Shown: positions 45,110 to 52,746 of the stretch, one piece after another
How positions within the stretch are numbered: position 1 is the stretch's first letter
Layout of the letters: each line of letters opens with the position of its first letter
NCBI GenBank assembly: GCA_031553195.1
Contig: JAVBLV010000004.1
Location: 1 to 64,000 of the forward strand
DNA length: 64,000 nt
Reading direction: 5' to 3'
From: JAVBLV01 sp031553195
GTDB lineage: Bacteria > Bacteroidota > Bacteroidia > Bacteroidales > P3
Position numbers and translations under genes: made by a program
Notes under the pieces: model-generated
Database searches by the model: none
What the model saw: the letters and a program-made list of their open reading frames with translations, nothing else
Told to the model about the DNA's origin: nothing

Positions 45110-45150
45110 AAAAATCACTTCCTAAGGAAGCTTCTTAGGAAGTGATTTTT
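45110..45150. terminator. Perfect 17-bp inverted repeat upstream of the HTH gene
   Basis: Arms 45110-45126 and 45134-45150 are exact reverse complements with a 7-base loop and A/T-rich ends, giving a bidirectional terminator. It separates the RteC-like gene from the replication operon. Because it lies about 60 bases before the HTH start, it could also be an operator or attenuator. Confidence 0.65.
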
Positions 45151-45388
45151 ATTGTAAAATACTAAATATCAATATTCTATTTTTACATTTTTTCCAATAT
45201 CTATTGTAAGTTACAGATTTTCAACATTTTCAATGTATTCAAAATGAAAGTTGATACAATGGAATGAAAATTCATGCAAAACAGCTTTCCAAAGTAGTTA
45301 AAAGTATTAGCTTAGCGATAAAAAGCTGTAAGAAAGCATTCGTTTAGCGTTGATTTTGTATTAAAAAGGCGGTAAATCACCAAAATAA

Positions 45389-46162
45389 TCAACGTTGAGC
45401 GACAAATTCATTAAAAAATTCCACCATTTTGGGTAAGAAAACCGATGATTGTTTTTTCCGTTTGTATAGATTGGTGGCTACATTGCTGTAATCGCTCAAA
45501 TCTACATGAAAAAGCTGTCCCATCAGGTGTTGGAAAGCTCTAAAGCTTAGTTTATGGTTGCGTGAAATTACTTTTCCAGAATAGTATAATACGGTATTCA
45601 GTTCCACCAAGTCGCTTTTCCCTCCGCCCCAAAACAAATCATAGTCTAAAATAGTGGCTGTTTTCTTATTCTTATGGGGTGGTTTGGTTTCGGGTAGGTG
45701 GGGATATAATTCTAAATGCCCTTTGATATAAATCCGCAACAGTTGTAAAAAATGCTTCTGCACAACAAGAAAATCCGATACTTTACAGAGGATACGCTTC
45801 TTTTGGAACTCGGAAATGCCTGAATCAAAGGGTAAATAGGAATGATAGTGTTGCCAGATTTTACGGTTTTCTAATTCTAAACGATAGTAACACAATTCGC
45901 ATTCTTTGATATGGAGCAGCATACGGTGTAGTTCTGCATGAGAATAGCCTGAATCAGGTTGGGCTAAGATCTCTTTGAAATGTGTAAAGTGCTCCCACAA
46001 GTAATCCTTATACTTGTGCAACAGGTTGAAACCGTTAAAAAGCAAATTGATTTCGGCGAATTCCTCGAAAAGGCTCATTTGCTCTTCCATAACCGGCAGC
46101 TCGCTTAACTGTAGTATAATGCGGCTGCATTCCACGATGAAAATTTGAAATAGTGTTTCCAT
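45389..46162 (-). CDS. RteC-like protein
   Basis: 257 residues, mainly helical. The C-terminal region (DLFWGGGKSDLVELNTVLYY, FRAFQHLMGQLFHVDLSDYS, LYKRKKQSSVFLPKM) has the pattern of the RteC family. RteC activates excision genes of Bacteroides tetracycline-resistance conjugative transposons. Here it likely controls excision or induction of the element. It is the outermost gene on the right side. Confidence 0.75.
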   Translation of the reverse strand: METLFQIFIVECSRIILQLSELPVMEEQMSLFEEFAEINLLFNGFNLLHKYKDYLWEHFTHFKEILAQPDSGYSHAELHRMLLHIKECELCYYRLELENRKIWQHYHSYLPFDSGISEFQKKRILCKVSDFLVVQKHFLQLLRIYIKGHLELYPHLPETKPPHKNKKTATILDYDLFWGGGKSDLVELNTVLYYSGKVISRNHKLSFRAFQHLMGQLFHVDLSDYSNVATNLYKRKKQSSVFLPKMVEFFNEFVAQR

Positions 46163-46529
46163 GTTTTGAATGTTTTTAAATTATAAAAATGAAAACAATT
46201 TCAATAGATAATATGCTTAACTAAATTAGAATAAGTATGCGGCGAAATTTAGTTTGCAATATAAAAGCATTTCAAATATTTGATTTTTAATTACTTCAAA
46301 CCGTTTTGTATTTCAGAATAGTATAAACTAATTTCCGCTGAGTACTTATTATACTAAATCATATTATTTACACAGATGGCATGACAGTAAATATGTATTA
46401 GAAATAAGATAGTTAGATGAAATATATTTATATAAATTCAAAAAAGTTGCAATTACCAAAAATATTTTTGTACCTTAGCAACCTGAAACGAAGTGAATTG
46501 ATTCTAAAACTAAAATTCCTTTATAACCT
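46163..46529. other. Intergenic junction between element and RiPP locus
   Basis: About 370 very A+T-rich bases between divergent genes. It holds a promoter (46447-46478). No direct repeat matching the left end was found, so the right boundary of the element is not fixed here. Confidence 0.5.
46447..46478 (+). promoter_or_regulatory. Bacteroidetes-type promoter at the start of the RiPP locus
   Basis: TACCTTAG at 46471-46478, preceded by TTG at 46447-46449, is close to the TTTG-N19-TAnnTTTG consensus (one mismatch in the -7 box, 21-base spacer). Confidence 0.5.
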
Positions 46530-46745
46530 ATGAATAACGTGAGATTCATAAGGCTTATTACTCAAAAATCCGGACAAAAAATTGCGGAAACAATCGGTGT
46601 TTTCTGTAAATTTTTAAACTATTCTTTTTTTAAAGCTATCGTTTCTAATCCCAAAAGTTTTCGACATTTATACTATGCAAGCGATTATTTGCTTGTGATA
46701 GGTAAAAACAACTTTGATGATTTTGTTCCTTTTGGAGCTGCTTAA
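46530..46745 (+). CDS. Small hypothetical protein
   Basis: 71 residues, basic and aromatic (VFCKFLNYSFFKAIVSNPKS), no signal peptide, no named family. It has a plausible promoter, which supports expression. It might be the remnant of a larger gene or a stray small protein in front of the first peptide cassette. Low certainty. Confidence 0.4.
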   Translation: MNNVRFIRLITQKSGQKIAETIGVFCKFLNYSFFKAIVSNPKSFRHLYYASDYLLVIGKNNFDDFVPFGAA

Positions 46746-46786
46746 GCTAAAAGGATAAATGAAAAGAGAATTTTTACAGGGGGTTG

Positions 46787-47289
46787 GAAGTCTTGCCAGC
46801 TTTACAATTTACCAAAAAAGCCTTCCTTGCAGGCATAAATGCAAGAAATATAGCGCCAAACTATAACAACAGGATTTATTAACCAAAACAAGAAAGGCAT
46901 AGCAAAGTTAAACATAAATACCCAAAAAACTGCAATAAACCTACGGTTAAGTTGGGCGTGTCTGTATTTGTCTTTTTTAATGACAAAACAGTTGCGTAAA
47001 AAATAGCGAAAGCCTAATTCGCTTGATTGGTTAGGCAGGCTGAAACCAGTAAATTCTGTTTTTTGACCGTAACATGCTATAAAAAGAATAGCCGAGTGAA
47101 GGCACAATGCCCTGAATGGGGAAAACAGGCACACTGTTGTAAGAATAGGATTTGTAACTTGTATAGGTAAGTTGGCTCATAACTGATATATAAAGAATTT
47201 TAGCTGAAATGGGCAAAAAATGGCTGTAGGAGTACAGCGAGCGGGTGCCGAAAAGCTTATAGAGTAGGCGAATTTTAATAGTAATAAAT
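46787..47289 (+). promoter_or_regulatory. Long 5' spacer of cassette 1
   Basis: Begins with AAGTCTTGCCAGCTTTACAA and a 100-base stretch (46806-46916) closely matching the spacer of cassette 2 (51000-51100), e.g. AAAAAGCCTTCCTTGC and ACAACAGGATTTATTAA. It ends in the block common to all three cassettes: GCGGGTGCCGAAAAGCTTAT at 47241-47260, then AGAGTAGGCGAATTTTAATA at 47261-47280. No convincing gene inside. Confidence 0.65.
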
Positions 47290-47562
47290 ATGAAAAGATT
47301 AAAAAGTTTACAGTCTAATCTTTTTAAAAAAGAACAGTTAGACCAAATTGTAGGAGGATTACCTTTTACAGGCAGTAATTCTAGTGATACAGGAGACCAT
47401 GAGTGCTGTTCAACCGGAGCAACAGATGTTCCTGATTGTTGGGATGGGGGTACTTTATATGATTTTGACACCCTAGGTCCAACAGATCCTAGTTCAGATG
47501 GATGTAATGCTGCTTTGAACCCTAATTTGGGAGGAGGAGCCGGCTCTATATTCAAACCCTAA
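47290..47562 (+). CDS. Graspetide-type precursor peptide 1
   Basis: 90 residues. Leader MKRLKSLQSNLFKKEQLDQI ends in VGG, the double-glycine site used by C39 peptidases. The core is rich in Thr, Ser, Asp and Cys (DTGDHECCSTGATDVPDCWD), offering hydroxyl and carboxyl partners for the ester or amide rings that ATP-grasp enzymes form. The last residues are SIFKP; precursor 2 also ends in FKP. It lies upstream of a DUF6624-like gene and the first gwsG/gwsS pair. The mature structure is unknown. Confidence 0.75.
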   Translation: MKRLKSLQSNLFKKEQLDQIVGGLPFTGSNSSDTGDHECCSTGATDVPDCWDGGTLYDFDTLGPTDPSSDGCNAALNPNLGGGAGSIFKP

Positions 47563-47597
47563 TATTTAGATTTCGTGGAGTAATTTTTACCATCCTA

Positions 47598-47630
47598 AAT
47601 ATTCAAGAGGGTTAAGCCCTCTTGAATATT
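47598..47630 (+). terminator. Hairpin after precursor 1
   Basis: Perfect 14-bp arms 47598-47611 and 47617-47630 with a 5-base loop, no strong U-run. Probably a partial terminator or RNA-stabilising structure that keeps precursor mRNA more abundant than the downstream enzymes. Confidence 0.6.
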
Positions 47631-47772
47631 GGGATAAAATACTTAACTCAAGAGATTTTATAAATAATATATTAACCATTGATATGCTGCTTTATTAGTA
47701 TACAATGGGATATTGAGCAAAACAGATTACTAGATATACTTCAAAAGAACAACGAATATAAGATTTTGAACA

Positions 47773-48666
47773 ATGAAAATTATTATTAGAATCATATTCA
47801 TTTTTTATTGTTGTAGCGTTTTTGGACAACAAGAAAAAATAACTGAAAAGTATAAAAAATATTCTACCCTTCTTGCAAAAGGAGTTGTTGAAATGAATAG
47901 TCTTAATTATACAAAAGCAATATCCTATTTTGATTCTGCAAGTATAGAATTTCCGTACTTTCATAAACCCTATTTTCAATCTGTTATCTGTGCCGCTCAA
48001 ACTGACAACTATCAAGTTGCCTATGATTATGCCGTAAAAACAGTCTTGACAGGGATAAAATTAGGGATAATACCCGAAGCACTAGGAAAATTCTCTAATA
48101 CCGCCCTATATAAACAATTTTTGCAAAAAGAAGATTCCTTATATAATACAGCCATACAACAACATGACACGTTGTTTTGCAATCCTCTTATAACTCTGTA
48201 TAATATAGATCAAAACAATATTGGCAAATCCAAAAACCAACGTGACACAACCGTTTTTCATCAATTTGTAGAATTGTGTCAAAAATATGGTTTCCCGACA
48301 TGTAAAAATGTAGGCATGGAACTTTATCGAAAAGCCGTATTAATCACACATAATTCAGCTATGTATGGCTATCCTGACTCGGAGGATTGGAAAAAATTAA
48401 TTCAAATAATAAGCAAAGAAGAAAAACGGGGACATATTGAACCCGGTATATTATGTGGATTAGAAGATATTTATCTCTATGAAAATAATTTGCCTGTAAA
48501 ATATGGAACTTGGTTCAGGCTACGTCAATATTACCCTAACATGAAATTTCCCTCGTTAGATGAAATAAATAGGAACAGAGATCAGGTGGGGATTGAGAGT
48601 TTTGAATTATATTTAGCAATTATTGGAGTTGAATTAGTCGATGCTTTGAAAGAAATTGAAATGTAA
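47773..48666 (+). CDS. DUF6624-like secreted protein
   Basis: 297 residues with a signal peptide (MKIIIRIIFIFYCCSVFGQQ). Residues about 30-110 look TPR-like (NYTKAISYFDSASIEFPYF), and the C-terminal half follows the DUF6624 pattern (KYGFPTCKNVGMELY, NLPVKYGTWFRLR, NRNRDQVGIESFELYL), although the usual AAWLIVQHAD-type block is weak. It lies between precursor 1 and gwsG, stopping 11 bases before it. A periplasmic or outer-membrane role linked to the peptide (immunity, processing or export) is possible but unproven. Confidence 0.65.
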   Translation: MKIIIRIIFIFYCCSVFGQQEKITEKYKKYSTLLAKGVVEMNSLNYTKAISYFDSASIEFPYFHKPYFQSVICAAQTDNYQVAYDYAVKTVLTGIKLGIIPEALGKFSNTALYKQFLQKEDSLYNTAIQQHDTLFCNPLITLYNIDQNNIGKSKNQRDTTVFHQFVELCQKYGFPTCKNVGMELYRKAVLITHNSAMYGYPDSEDWKKLIQIISKEEKRGHIEPGILCGLEDIYLYENNLPVKYGTWFRLRQYYPNMKFPSLDEINRNRDQVGIESFELYLAIIGVELVDALKEIEM

Positions 48667-48677
48667 AAAATATACTT

Positions 48678-49679
48678 ATGATTTTAATAATATCCTCACA
48701 AGATGATCTTAGTACCCATGAAGTAGTTGATTGGTTACTATATTACAAACAACCATTCTTACGAATATCACAGGATGATAATATTGAAATACAACGTATT
48801 ACAATATCTAATGAACGTCATGTAGTACACTTTAAAGTTAGAGGAGTCACCTACTGCTCCCAAAACTTCACATCTATATGGTATAGGAGAGGTTGGATAA
48901 CGACAGACCTAAGTGAATACACAAAGAAAAGTCAATCTCCATTGAAAGTAAGCCTCAATAATCAATTTTTTGGTGAAAAAACAACATCTTTTAATTACCT
49001 ATACTTTTTATTATTCAAAGATTCGATTAATAAGCCCTCTGACTGCAATTTGAATAAATTAATTACTTTACAATTAGCAAGCGAAATAGGGCTTCGTATT
49101 CCTCATTCTGAAATACTTTCAACCAAAAAAGAAGTACAAATATTGAATCGGAAATACAATTTAATTAATAAACCTGTAACGCAAGGGGTTTTTATAAACT
49201 CCGCTAAAGAAATGGTGAATACCCTGACCACAGAAGTTACAGCAAAAAATATTAAAGGAATACCTGATACTTTTTTCCCCACTTTATTTCAAGAAAAAAT
49301 AAATAAAGAGATAGAATTACGTGCATTTTTTATTGAAGAACAATTTTTCACCTCAGCCATTTTTTCTCAACAAGATCCTAAAACCTCAACAGACTTTAGA
49401 AACTATAATGAAAAACATCCGAACCGAACACCTCCATTTATACTACCCAGTAAGATACAACAACAACTAGTAAAATTAATGAATAAATTAGGTTTAAATT
49501 CTGGTTCAATAGATATAATCTTATCAAAAAAAGGAGAATATGTATTTTTAGAAGTGAACCCTATTGGACAATTCAAACAAGTGTCATATCCTTGTAATTA
49601 TTATATTGAACATTTTATTGCTAAAAAATTAATTGCCAAAAATGAGAACAACAAAATACAAAAAAAAATTATTGCATAA
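48678..49679 (+). CDS. gwsG: ATP-grasp peptide maturase, grasp-with-spasm type (copy 1)
   Basis: 333 residues related to MvdC/MvdD graspetide ligases, which join Ser/Thr or Lys side chains to Asp/Glu in a precursor using ATP. Visible blocks: SIWYRRGW near residue 75, LINKPVTQG (ATP-binding Lys strand), a substrate-type FQEKINKEIELRAFF and the metal-binding EVNPIGQF near residue 295. No signal peptide, cytosolic. Followed with overlap by a small ORF and then gwsS1. The expected substrate is precursor 1. Confidence 0.88.
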   Translation: MILIISSQDDLSTHEVVDWLLYYKQPFLRISQDDNIEIQRITISNERHVVHFKVRGVTYCSQNFTSIWYRRGWITTDLSEYTKKSQSPLKVSLNNQFFGEKTTSFNYLYFLLFKDSINKPSDCNLNKLITLQLASEIGLRIPHSEILSTKKEVQILNRKYNLINKPVTQGVFINSAKEMVNTLTTEVTAKNIKGIPDTFFPTLFQEKINKEIELRAFFIEEQFFTSAIFSQQDPKTSTDFRNYNEKHPNRTPPFILPSKIQQQLVKLMNKLGLNSGSIDIILSKKGEYVFLEVNPIGQFKQVSYPCNYYIEHFIAKKLIAKNENNKIQKKIIA

Positions 49680-49860
49680 AATAGAATATCCTCTATATAT
49701 TCGGCAGGGGGAATTTGGTAAAACTTTTAGAGCATCTTTTGATAATAATAGTTCATCAAACCATCAAATTACAGGAGGGTATAAAACTGCCCCTATTTAT
49801 AAAGAAATTCTAATTGCAAGTATTATAAACGAAGGAGAAAAGGATAATGCTACATTATAA
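49642..49860 (+). CDS. Small ORF between gwsG1 and gwsS1
   Basis: 72 residues from ATG 49642 (a TTG at 49633 would add three). Basic start (MRTTKYKKKLLHKIEYPLYI) and a Gly-Gly in HQITGGYKTAP. It overlaps the gwsG1 end by 38 bases and the gwsS1 start by 14. Cassette 2 has a small ORF in the same position, supporting its reality, though the two are not clearly alike. It could be a second precursor or an accessory protein. Confidence 0.5.
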   Translation: MRTTKYKKKLLHKIEYPLYIRQGEFGKTFRASFDNNSSSNHQITGGYKTAPIYKEILIASIINEGEKDNATL

Positions 49861-50971
49861 AATTCATGAAGAAATCCGGCTGATAAAAGGAGTATTGAGA
49901 GGTATTGCCTACGATCTGAATCGTAAAAATTATGATTTTTTACCCAATATACTCATAGATATATTGTATAAGTTTAATGGACAATCTCTAAGTGCTTTAA
50001 AACGTGAGCTTATACAAGTCAGTGATAAAACTATTGCACAAGAATATCTTGACTTTTTATTAGAGAAAGAATATATTTTTTTAATGAAAAAAGAATACAT
50101 GCCTTTATTCCCTGAATTAGACCTGACATGGAAAATGCCAGCGACTATCTATTCTGCAATTCTTGACATTGATGATGAAAAATTAATTTTCCAAAATAAA
50201 ATTATCGAACAGCTTGAGGATTTGAGTTGTAAACATATCATTTTCCGTTTTATTAAATCTTGCAATTTTTCCCAAATAGGGAATTTTCTACAACGTTACA
50301 AAAGTACAGGATTTCAGTCCTTTAATATATGGATAAATATTCCTGAAAATTTTGATATTAAAAGTTTGGAAGAATTATGCCAACTAAATCCTAAAATAGT
50401 ATATGTAAATTTATTCAACTATAAAGGGAAAAAAACAGATAAACTTTCTTTGAACCATCCTCTTTTAATTAAATATCACACAGGTCATTGGGAAGACAGC
50501 AATGATTGTTTGGTAAATATCAAAAATTTCAAGGTTAATATAGCCATGTTTACCGAATCATTGACTTATAACACTTATTTTAATCAAAAAATTTATATTG
50601 ATCGTAATGGGTCTATTAGAAATTCACCCAATTGTGTTGTTGTGGGAAATGTAAATCAGATAAGTATTGCCTCTACCATTACAGATAAACTTAAATTTCT
50701 ATGGACATCATCAAAAGACAAGACTATCGTATGCAGAGAATGTGAATTTAGGTATATGTGTCAAGATAGTAGAATCCCCATACTATTAGGTAATGGGAAT
50801 TTCTTTTTCGAACAAGAATGTAACTACAATCCTTATATTGCAAAATGGAAAGGCAGGGCGGGTTTTAAACCTCTTAAAGAATGCGGAGCATTCGATTCTG
50901 AAAAAGAATTTATACCTGACTATAATAGAATAGAAAAACTGAATCAACAACTTTGGCAAGACACTTTATAA
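49847..50971 (+). CDS. gwsS: SPASM-domain peptide maturase, grasp-with-spasm type (copy 1)
   Basis: 374 residues. The family resembles radical-SAM maturases but has no CX3CX2C motif, and none is present here. The C-terminal SPASM-like region has CRECEFRYMCQDSR (Cys296, 299, 305). Compared with copy 2, four Cys positions are changed: Tyr244, Tyr250, Ser260 and Ser308 stand where copy 2 has Cys247, 253, 263 and 313. A late Cys remains in ECNYNPY. Cluster binding is therefore probably partly lost. It may serve as a peptide-binding partner of the ATP-grasp enzyme. Confidence 0.82.
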   Translation: MLHYKIHEEIRLIKGVLRGIAYDLNRKNYDFLPNILIDILYKFNGQSLSALKRELIQVSDKTIAQEYLDFLLEKEYIFLMKKEYMPLFPELDLTWKMPATIYSAILDIDDEKLIFQNKIIEQLEDLSCKHIIFRFIKSCNFSQIGNFLQRYKSTGFQSFNIWINIPENFDIKSLEELCQLNPKIVYVNLFNYKGKKTDKLSLNHPLLIKYHTGHWEDSNDCLVNIKNFKVNIAMFTESLTYNTYFNQKIYIDRNGSIRNSPNCVVVGNVNQISIASTITDKLKFLWTSSKDKTIVCRECEFRYMCQDSRIPILLGNGNFFFEQECNYNPYIAKWKGRAGFKPLKECGAFDSEKEFIPDYNRIEKLNQQLWQDTL

Positions 50972-51231
50972 AGCCTCGCAAGCTTTAATAAAAAGCCTTC
51001 CTTGCAAGGCTCAATAAATGCAAGAGAATAGTGTAGTACCTATTTAGACAACAGGATTTATTAATCAAATACAAGAAAGGCGTAGCAAATATACAACAAT
51101 TGTCGCATTTGGCAAGATACAGCCAATATTGACACGTAAAGTTGATTCGTCGATATTCTCACGAAAGAAGAAAACAGACAAAGCGGTAGCCCAAAAGCTT
51201 TATGAGTAGGCTAATTTTAAATATTTCAGCT
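50971..51231 (+). promoter_or_regulatory. 5' spacer of cassette 2
   Basis: Begins with AAGCCTCGCAAGCTT at 50971-50985, also present after cassette 2 at 54692-54706. It has the 100-base stretch shared with the cassette 1 spacer, and ends in AAAAGCTTTATGAGTAGG and CTAATTTTAAATA (51193-51223). An ATG inside this block (51202) is in frame with the precursor but belongs to the shared leader and is not taken as the start. Confidence 0.65.
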
Positions 51232-51498
51232 ATGAAAAAAGATGAATTATTATCTCAGTTTGAAGAATTTGAGATAAATAATGCAGAAAAAAATAATATA
51301 AGGGGGGGAGCCCTTGTAGGTAGCGGTGGAGTAGAAAACCCCACATCTGGTTGTAATACTGGAGATACTTATTGCCATCAAGATGGAGCGCAAGTTAAAG
51401 ATGATTGTGATTGCGACTGGACAGACGATCCACCCAAAACACCTGTGGCAATTGCGAATCCTAATTATCCGTCTTTACCAATATTATTTAAACCGTAA
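51232..51498 (+). CDS. Graspetide-type precursor peptide 2
   Basis: 88 residues from ATG 51232. Leader MKKDELLSQFEEFEINNAEK then NNIRGG, the predicted C39 cleavage site. The core contains CNTGDTYCHQDGAQ and DDCDCDWTDDPP, dense in Asp with Thr, Lys and Cys, and ends PILFKP like precursor 1. The Asp-rich TDDPPKTP stretch is the likely ring-forming site. Directly followed by a large palindrome and gwsG2. Confidence 0.78.
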   Translation: MKKDELLSQFEEFEINNAEKNNIRGGALVGSGGVENPTSGCNTGDTYCHQDGAQVKDDCDCDWTDDPPKTPVAIANPNYPSLPILFKP

Positions 51499-51511
51499 AA
51501 CAGATGAACTA

Positions 51512-51553
51512 TTAGGCATAACAAGGGTAGAATTCTACCCTTGTTATGCCTAA
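51512..51553 (+). terminator. 42-bp perfect palindrome after precursor 2
   Basis: Arms 51512-51530 and 51535-51553 are exact reverse complements around AATT, so the whole stretch is palindromic. It sits 14 bases after the precursor stop and 17 before gwsG2, acting as a partial terminator or mRNA-stabilising hairpin. Confidence 0.7.
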
Positions 51554-51569
51554 CCTTAATAGTTAAATC

Positions 51570-52556
51570 ATGATTCTCATCCTCTCTGATATGACTGATA
51601 TGACAACCTCAATAGTTGTAAATTGGTTGAATTATTATTCAGCCAAATATTTAAGGTTAAATAGTTTTGACTACGAAAAATATGAATTTACATATGATAT
51701 AAATGCATCCCATAAAAAATCAAGCATTGTAATAAACAATCAAAAATATGCTTTAGATGATTTTAATGTAATATGGTTTCGGCGTTTTCATGCATCTCCC
51801 AACCTTTATTTTACAAAAAATGCTACTTTTCGATTTCAGGAAGATGTGAAAAAATTTGTTGCTCAAGAAAAATTAAGTCTTTTATCACTTTTATCAATTG
51901 AGTTGTCACAGAAATATTGGCTGAATCATCCATCGCAAGGACGTCTAAATAAAATGTTACAATTGCAAATTGCAACGCATTGTGGCTTAAATATTCCTGA
52001 AACCATTGTTACCAGTAGCAAACAGGAATTACTCTTATTCAAACAAGAATATAAAAAGATTATTACAAAACCGATACAAGAAACGACAAGTTTTGTTTTT
52101 GGAAGAAAATCATATACTATCTTTACAAAATATGTGTCTGATGCCGATATTGAAGAGCTTCCTGATTACTTTATGCATTCCCAGTTTCAAAGAAAAATTG
52201 AAAAAGAATTTGAAATTAGGACATTTTATTTAGATGGCAAGTTTTATAGTATGGCGATGTTTACACAGAAAGACAATAAGACCCTTATCGACTTTAGAAA
52301 CTACAATTTTAAAAATCCGGCAAGAAGAGTTCCTTTTATTCTTCCAAATGAAATTGAGTATAAATTGGCAGAATTCATGAAGATGATGCAAATCAATTGC
52401 GGTTCTTTTGATTTAATTAAATCTACAGATGGTGAATATATATTTTTGGAACTAAATCCTGTCGGTCAATTTGGGATGACATCCACACCATGCAATTATA
52501 GCCTTGAGAAAGAGGTTGCATTACATTTGATTAATAAAAATAAAGAATATGAATAA
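51570..52556 (+). CDS. gwsG: ATP-grasp peptide maturase, grasp-with-spasm type (copy 2)
   Basis: 328 residues, clearly paralogous to gwsG1. Shared blocks: VIWFRRFHA, ITKPIQETTSF, FQRKIEKEFEIRTFYLDGKF, TLIDFRNYNFKNPARRVPF and the final metal-site ELNPVGQF. It should macrocyclise precursor 2 with ATP. The start at 51570 (MILILSDMTDMTTSIVVNWL) aligns with the start of copy 1. Its stop overlaps the start of the next small ORF by eight bases. Confidence 0.88.
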   Translation: MILILSDMTDMTTSIVVNWLNYYSAKYLRLNSFDYEKYEFTYDINASHKKSSIVINNQKYALDDFNVIWFRRFHASPNLYFTKNATFRFQEDVKKFVAQEKLSLLSLLSIELSQKYWLNHPSQGRLNKMLQLQIATHCGLNIPETIVTSSKQELLLFKQEYKKIITKPIQETTSFVFGRKSYTIFTKYVSDADIEELPDYFMHSQFQRKIEKEFEIRTFYLDGKFYSMAMFTQKDNKTLIDFRNYNFKNPARRVPFILPNEIEYKLAEFMKMMQINCGSFDLIKSTDGEYIFLELNPVGQFGMTSTPCNYSLEKEVALHLINKNKEYE

Positions 52557-52743
52557 CGATAAGACCAAAGACAATAAGGTAATACAAATGCTTGACTTAA
52601 AAAAAAGCACAGATGTTCCATTCGTATTTAAGGATTTAGGAGAAGAAGAAGCCTTGGAAATACTATATTTCGAAGAAAGCAACATTCATAGCGGGGGAAT
52701 TATTGTGAATTCATTTTATCGATGTTTTTGTTTGAATGATTAG
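52549..52743 (+). CDS. Small ORF between gwsG2 and gwsS2
   Basis: 64 residues. Charged leader-like part (KVIQMLDLKKSTDVPFVFKD, then LGEEEALEILYFEESNIHSGG) and a short tail IIVNSFYRCFCLND with two Cys. The GG before a short Cys-containing tail looks like a precursor with its own C39 site. The alternative is an accessory protein in line with the small ORF of cassette 1. It overlaps gwsG2 and ends three bases before gwsS2. Confidence 0.55.
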   Translation: MNNDKTKDNKVIQMLDLKKSTDVPFVFKDLGEEEALEILYFEESNIHSGGIIVNSFYRCFCLND

Positions 52744-52746
52744 ATT

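Larger units (their letters stand above)
21936..46200. mobile_element. Integrated virus-like element of about 24 kb
   Basis: Bounded on the left by a plus-strand tyrosine recombinase next to a truncated host gene. On the right the last leftward gene is the RteC-like one ending the series at 46162. It holds a lambda-like replication module with an internal origin, two muramidases, a lipoprotein, many small membrane or coiled-coil proteins, a methyltransferase-helicase and a RadA-like ATPase. No terminase, portal, tail, relaxase or tra genes were recognised. Flanking direct repeats (att sites) could not be identified, so both boundaries are approximate and the RiPP locus to the right could be cargo of the same element. 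Confidence 0.7.

Noticed and set aside
22160..46200. Conjugative transposon
   Set aside because: Despite RteC-like and IntDOT-like proteins, no relaxase, coupling protein or tra genes were recognisable.
21936..46530. Direct-repeat attachment sites flanking the element
   Set aside because: Comparison by eye of the left junction with 46200-46530 gave no repeat longer than expected by chance; the true right end may lie beyond the window.
46802..47555. Minus-strand open frames over the cassette 1 spacer and precursor
   Set aside because: They run antisense to the conserved spacer and the GG-leader gene and look like no known protein.
51202..51231. Upstream ATG as start of precursor 2
   Set aside because: It lies in the block shared by all cassettes, and the corresponding position in cassette 1 has no ATG.
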